Assembly: GCA_900540335.1 (NCBI GenBank)
Contig: UQFC01000056.1
Location: forward strand, 1-17,474
Direction: 5' to 3'
Length of the DNA stretch: 17,474 nucleotides
From: an uncultured Clostridium sp.
GTDB taxonomy: Bacteria > Bacillota > Clostridia > Lachnospirales > Lachnospiraceae
Of the stretch, positions 14,289 through 17,474 are shown piece after piece (the stretch's first letter is position 1; each line of letters starts with the position of its first letter). Below the pieces are notes generated by a model. That model had not been told where the DNA came from. It ran no database searches and worked only from the letters and a program-made list of their open reading frames with translations. The translations under genes and the position numbers were made by a program.

Positions 14289-15611
14289 CTCCTGCACCCC
14301 CTGTTCAATAAAATCTTCCAGCCAGAGGAGCATTTTCCCGAAATAGCCTGACACACCATCGTCAAAGGAATCCAGAATATCCATATCCTTCCTGGAAAGA
14401 AGAGAACCTGTTTCCTGATCAACTTCCGGCTCTGTTTCCTTTTCCCACAGACGGACTGCCCCCACATCCCGGCGGAACACATGGAACACACCACAGGCTA
14501 CGCCGGAGCCGGCACAAACATCCAGCCGCCAGTCAGCATACGGATCCTCGATCGGATTCAGCTTATAGGAAAGATAGCTGTTCTCCAGATAATCCGCCCC
14601 ATCCCGATAATCAGTCAGCCCCAGGTTTTTCATTGCTCCGGGCAGTTCTGCAAGGGAAATGGAATCAGAGTCACCCCGCCCTTTTTTCGGGTCGGCAATC
14701 AGATCAAAGGCGCCGATATGAGCGATGGCGTTAATCTCCCCCAGCACCTGATCTGTGAGAGTGGAGAGCATCCACCATACCCGCCATTCATTCTCCTGCT
14801 GCAGGGGCAGGAGTTTTTCACAGCAGAGGGCGAGGGACAGACGCCCGTCCTCCTGCTGCTCCACCCACACCTGCACATCCTCCGGACAAACCTCATCCGT
14901 CCCGGAGCGCAGAGAAAACTCAGCAGAGGGCTGACGGCCCACCAGAATATTCCAGTGTTCCAGCACCGACTCCGGAGCCTGTTTCCGGAAGCAGACCAGA
15001 GGAAACAGTCCGCTCCGGCTTCCCTCGGTGCTGAGAATCAGCTCATATTTTTCTCCGTTAAAGCCTATCTCAAAGGCAGGAGAAGAGAAGGCTGTCTTCA
15101 GCGCAGTGCCGCATTTTTCCATAATTTCCTCACCGCGTTCCCGCAAATCATCCGTATCCATAATAGCCCGCAGTTCCGCTTCCACCCCGGCGAAGGCCGC
15201 CCACGCTTCCTCTGTTCTCTCCCGAAAGTTCTTCTCAAAACGGGGCAGAGCCAGACGGCGGCGGCAATCGTTTATGTATTCCAGGGTGTCCTCATCACCG
15301 GGACGGGCCTCCAGCGCCTTTTCAAAATAACGCAGAGCCGGACCTTCTTCGCCCAGATAATAATAAGCAGATGCAATACGATAATTCCAGCAATGATCGC
15401 TGGCGAAATACTCCTCATGCTGTTTCAGAAGCTCCAGGGCTTTTTCATAAGGTTCGCGTTCTCCTGTCTCGGCAATGAAAATATAGGCTCTGGCCAATTC
15501 ACTATCCATCTCCGGGGTGCGTTCCCCGGCAGGGACGCGCTCCAAAGCTTCACTGATCTTCTGATATTCACCATTCTCACTCCATTTCCGGCACTGTTCC
15601 AGTAATTCCAT
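14253..15611 (-). CDS. TPR-containing protein, N-terminal part of a split gene
   Basis: This 452-residue reading frame ends early relative to its natural continuation in the next frame. It starts with AGGAGGG 6 bases before ATG. Residues 1-125 are helical repeats, with one clear TPR at about 75-106 (CWNYRIASAYYYLGEEGPAL followed by RYFEKALEARPGD). The rest is a mixed domain with WNILVGRQPSAEFSLRSG and WMLSTLTDQVLGEINAIAHI that I could not assign. The last residues (FTLDLAAGR) come after the likely frameshift point and are probably not native. It lies 58 bases after the 161-residue gene and may share its transcript. No signal peptide is present, so it should be cytoplasmic. Function is unknown. 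Confidence 0.75.
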   Translation of the reverse strand: MELLEQCRKWSENGEYQKISEALERVPAGERTPEMDSELARAYIFIAETGEREPYEKALELLKQHEEYFASDHCWNYRIASAYYYLGEEGPALRYFEKALEARPGDEDTLEYINDCRRRLALPRFEKNFRERTEEAWAAFAGVEAELRAIMDTDDLRERGEEIMEKCGTALKTAFSSPAFEIGFNGEKYELILSTEGSRSGLFPLVCFRKQAPESVLEHWNILVGRQPSAEFSLRSGTDEVCPEDVQVWVEQQEDGRLSLALCCEKLLPLQQENEWRVWWMLSTLTDQVLGEINAIAHIGAFDLIADPKKGRGDSDSISLAELPGAMKNLGLTDYRDGADYLENSYLSYKLNPIEDPYADWRLDVCAGSGVACGVFHVFRRDVGAVRLWEKETEPEVDQETGSLLSRKDMDILDSFDDGVSGYFGKMLLWLEDFIEQGVQEKKFTLDLAAGR

Positions 15612-15669
15612 ATCAGGCCCTCCTTCCTTTCATTTTTCGTCAGTCGAAGATCCCAGATCCTACTCCGGC

Positions 15670-16155
15670 TTATTTGGTTGAAAACACATTTTGGAAGAAG
15701 TGTGTAAATGCCTCCAGCTCCTCTTTCTGATAGAGATAAACATACAGCTTCTCATCCTCCAGCCATTCATAGGCATTAATGCCGATATACCCTTTCCGGT
15801 CAGGATATATGATAAAAGCATCGGTAGGATACTTGTTCCGGTACGCTTTGTGAATCTCCTCCCGACGATAATAAGCGGGCTCTCCACATCCGGAGAGATC
15901 AGGAACCGTAGGCACCACCACAATCGTTTTTGCAGCCTCATTCCATCCCACAATTAAATTTCCGATTTGGGTTTTACTCCCGTGAACAAACCCGTAATTG
16001 AACCGCTTGACATCCTCCGTATATCCTGTGATCAGACGGTACTCCTCACCATGTTCCACCGCCTGGTCAAACAAGGCACGCACCTTTTTTGCATTGGCCG
16101 CACTCTTTTCCATATCCGGCTCCGGTCCCTTAAACAGTTTGCTGAATAATCCCAT
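15670..16155 (-). CDS. Uncharacterised 161-residue cytoplasmic protein
   Basis: The gene has a clear AGGAGG ribosome binding site 8 bases before ATG and a clean frame. The protein starts MGLFSKLFKGPEPDMEKSA, an amphipathic N terminus often seen in small SseB-like or peripheral proteins. It continues as an alternating alpha/beta domain with TIVVVPTVPDLSGCGEPAYY, TDAFIIYPDRKGYIGINAYE and LYVYLYQKEELEAF. No signal peptide, membrane segment or catalytic motif is visible, and no family was recognised. It precedes the TPR gene in the same direction (58-base gap) and follows the GNAT gene (81-base gap). A functional pair with the TPR protein is possible but rests only on position. Confidence 0.75.
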   Translation of the reverse strand: MGLFSKLFKGPEPDMEKSAANAKKVRALFDQAVEHGEEYRLITGYTEDVKRFNYGFVHGSKTQIGNLIVGWNEAAKTIVVVPTVPDLSGCGEPAYYRREEIHKAYRNKYPTDAFIIYPDRKGYIGINAYEWLEDEKLYVYLYQKEELEAFTHFFQNVFSTK

Positions 16156-16236
16156 AGTAATGTCCTCCTAAATTATTTTTTTTTAATATTTCACATGCGG
16201 CGGAGCGCTTTCCCGGCAAAATTCCATTCCGCCCCA

Positions 16237-16890
16237 TCATCCCTCTATAAAGGAATGGCTCATAATATAAAATTCATCCTGGCTTGGAAGATACTTCTTT
16301 TCCATTGGCTCCAATGTATCGTCATAGCGTTCCGCTTCTTCTTCACTGATTGCCATAACAGGGCTATCCTGATAGAACCATGTGTGACCGTCCAATGCAT
16401 GCGGAATCAGTTCTTTTAGCAGCATCGTAGCAGGGTATTTCCCGTTTTCGATGCAGACATTATATTTTTTACAGCTTTTGAATCCACGGCTGACATAGTT
16501 GCCTGGATTTCCAAAAATAACAATCGTATCATACCCTGACTTTATAGCTGCCTGGAACGAATGCTCCATAAGCATTTTTCCATACCCCATTCTCTGATAA
16601 GCCGGAAGGATACTAACCGGACCGAATGTTAAAATATCCTTAGAAATTCCGTTTTCATCAATCAGTTTCGCCTTTGTATACATGATATTGCCAATTACAT
16701 CACCGTTCAGCTCCAAAACAAAATCCAGTTCCGGAATAAAATCTTCATGTTCCCTCATGATATGGACTAAATAGTGCTCCCCGCATCCCGGCACATAAAT
16801 ATTGTAAAAGGCCTGTCTTGTGAGTGTTTCTACAACTTCCCAATCTTCTTTTTTTTCGTTTCTGATAATTATATTTTTTCCATAAAGCAA
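16237..16890 (-). CDS. GNAT family N-acetyltransferase (start region uncertain)
   Basis: This protein of about 217 residues has the GNAT acetyl-CoA fold. FVLELNGDVIGNIMYTKAKL forms the central strands, and GPVSILPAYQRMGYGKMLME carries the Q/R-x-x-G-x-G acetyl-CoA pyrophosphate loop (Q99, R100, G102, G104). IVIFGNPGNYVSRGF is typical of the YhbS-like branch. The acceptor substrate is unknown. The open frame begins at a TTG only 2 bases after GGAGG, which is too close. A better placed ATG (16883, 9 bases after GGAGG) is one base out of frame across a six-A run. With one extra A it would give MEKNIIIRNEKKED, a normal family N terminus. The gene may therefore be frameshifted at codon 3, or the run may be miscalled. 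Confidence 0.82.
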   Translation of the reverse strand: MLYGKNIIIRNEKKEDWEVVETLTRQAFYNIYVPGCGEHYLVHIMREHEDFIPELDFVLELNGDVIGNIMYTKAKLIDENGISKDILTFGPVSILPAYQRMGYGKMLMEHSFQAAIKSGYDTIVIFGNPGNYVSRGFKSCKKYNVCIENGKYPATMLLKELIPHALDGHTWFYQDSPVMAISEEEAERYDDTLEPMEKKYLPSQDEFYIMSHSFIEG

Positions 16891-17138
16891 TCCCTCCTTT
16901 TATACTCTGACTGGCTTTTACGCAACTTAAAATATGTTTGGAAAAAAACATCCGTGCATTCGAACCCATTCCCGGTCTGCAGACCGCCGACAGCGGCGGC
17001 GGCCTGTTTGGCTTTCAGTCTGCCGCATCTGTTCCGGGACAGAGCCTCCTTATTGCCCGGACCATGTACAGGAGACCGACCGGTGAGTGGCTGTACAGTA
17101 ACAGATATTCTAAATATTCTTCAACATCTGGCTAACCT

Positions 17139-17169
17139 AAAAACAACAGGCAGCCCTATAGACTGCCTG
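17139..17169 (-). terminator. Minus-strand intrinsic terminator beside the guaA-like end
   Basis: On the minus strand CAGGCAG and CUGCCUG form a 7-bp stem with a 9-nt loop (17147-17169), followed by UUGUUUUU. It lies 30 bases after the stop codon of the guaA-like 3' end, where the native terminator of that gene would be. Confidence 0.65.
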
Positions 17170-17198
17170 CCATTAAAAAAACTCATATCAAATTTTTA

Positions 17199-17216
17199 TT
17201 ATTCCCACTCGACAAT
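17199..17216 (-). repeat. Candidate attachment site: guaA 3'-end sequence
   Basis: ATTGTCGAGTGGGAATAA on the minus strand encodes IVEWE-stop. GMP synthase proteins typically end in IEWE, and the 3' end of guaA is a known integration site for genomic islands and integrative elements. Only about 7 codons are open; an in-frame stop lies just upstream, so this is not an intact guaA. It is best read as the short core left at the far end of an integrated element. Confidence 0.5.
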
Positions 17217-17419
17217 TACTAATCAATTTTGTTTAGAGATTCTTCGTTGTCCTGTTTGCATTTCTTTTGATTATTTGATTTATCCATATTATCCTGCCTA
17301 TACAGGCTAATGTTATCATTTTGTTATCGGTATTGATAACACTTGCTCTGCAACTGTGGATAATAGCAATATATTCTATTTCAGATCATAAGCGATTTTG
17401 CTTAAAAAATCAATCCCTA

Positions 17420-17474
17420 GTGAACTACCCATTGTCTAAAGCCAATGGGCTTCCTGCTTCATCGACCTCGTAAC
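17420..17474 (-). mobile_element. Right end of an IS200/IS605-type element (partial)
   Basis: On the minus strand the sequence reads CGATGAAGCAGGAAGCCCAT, a CTTTAG-containing loop, then ATGGGTAGTTCAC. The hairpin CCCATTG/CAATGGG (17428-17449), the GAAGC-GGAAGCCC lead-in and the GTTCAC end resemble the right ends of tnpB-carrying IS200/IS605 elements, recalled from memory. The transposase or TnpB gene would lie to the right, outside the window. Confidence 0.55.

Larger units (their letters stand above)
16891..17474. other. Gene-poor right end with a probable integration junction
   Basis: No convincing gene lies in these 584 bases. From left to right they hold a GC-rich stretch with the 14-bp palindrome CGGTCTGCAGACCG (16973-16986), a short unsupported plus frame, a minus-strand terminator (17139-17169), a guaA-like 3' end (17199-17216), an AT-rich segment with six TTATC motifs (17280-17363), and an IS200/IS605-like end (17420-17474). 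The change to AT-rich sequence right of about 17170 fits imported DNA. Confidence 0.6.

Noticed and set aside
14253..14290. Programmed ribosomal frameshifting in the TPR gene
   Set aside because: A six-A run alone is short for efficient slippage, and no stimulatory structure or upstream Shine-Dalgarno-like stimulator was seen; decay or sequence error is simpler.
14481..15605. A 374-residue plus-strand open frame
   Set aside because: It lies fully antisense to the TPR gene, has no ribosome binding site or family features, and its composition is that of a reversed coding sequence.
16895..16905. TATAAA just before the GNAT gene as a promoter
   Set aside because: The start would fall on or after the GGAGG site, removing it from the transcript, and no -35 is at the right distance.
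16938..17135. A 65-residue plus-strand open frame
   Set aside because: It starts at TTG without a ribosome binding site, and no recognisable protein features were seen.
17355..17363. The single perfect DnaA box as evidence for a replication origin
   Set aside because: One exact box without dnaA/dnaN, a DNA-unwinding element or a replication gene nearby is not enough; it is kept only as part of the TTATC cluster.
1..17474. CRISPR arrays, tRNA and rRNA genes
   Set aside because: No regularly spaced repeats and no tRNA or rRNA signatures were seen on either strand.

Overview
The window looks like a chromosomal segment of a gut-type clostridium, most likely Lachnospiraceae. The signs are mid-range GC, AGGAGG-type ribosome binding sites, a T-box leader, VanW-, DUF4080- and Rrf2-type proteins, and an AKR/ferredoxin fusion. 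This placement is inferred from gene content; no search was run. Nearly all coding is on the minus strand. The main part is ordinary housekeeping, and the less expected material is in the regulatory regions and at the right edge.

Layout. (1) 1-340 is a minus-strand T-box leader with promoter, antiterminator region and terminator; the gene it controls lies off the left edge. (2) 555-1592 is the only plus-strand gene, an aldo/keto reductase with a C-terminal double 4Fe-4S domain. It meets trmL head-on with one base between the stop codons. (3) 11146 down to 1594 is a compact run of eleven co-directional minus-strand genes behind one extended -10 promoter: Sua5-type threonylcarbamoyl-AMP synthase, dCMP deaminase, B12-binding radical SAM protein, endonuclease III, DEDDh exonuclease, a 36-residue membrane peptide, a VanW protein, a short AIR-synthase-like protein, an Lrp/AsnC regulator, an aminotransferase and TrmL. 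Several junctions overlap by 1-4 bases. (4) 12854-11260 is a cysteine-synthesis unit: a promoter with two near-identical palindromic operators, a remnant of an O-acetylhomoserine sulfhydrylase-type gene, cysK, an Rrf2 regulator with a cysteine cluster, and a strong terminator. (5) 13480-12866 is a lipoprotein. (6) 16890-13592 holds a GNAT acetyltransferase, an unrecognised 161-residue protein and a TPR protein split by a frameshift. (7) 16891-17474 has no convincing gene. It contains a terminator, a short sequence matching the 3' end of guaA (a known integration site), a cluster of TTATC motifs, and what looks like one end of an IS200/IS605-type element running off the right edge.

How the parts fit. 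The long operon mixes tRNA modification (Sua5, TrmL), nucleotide metabolism (dCMP deaminase), DNA repair (Nth, exonuclease), envelope functions (VanW, small membrane peptide) and amino-acid metabolism with its own regulator (Lrp plus aminotransferase). The cysK unit looks self-regulated: its promoter has operators over -35 and +1, and the repressor-type gene is the last gene of the transcript. The two apparent reading-frame lesions in block 6 both lie at six-base A runs, so they could be real decay or sequence errors.

I did not find a convincing new multi-gene system. The best leads are the cysK operator/gene-remnant region, the guaA-like junction with the adjoining mobile-element end, and the small membrane peptide.
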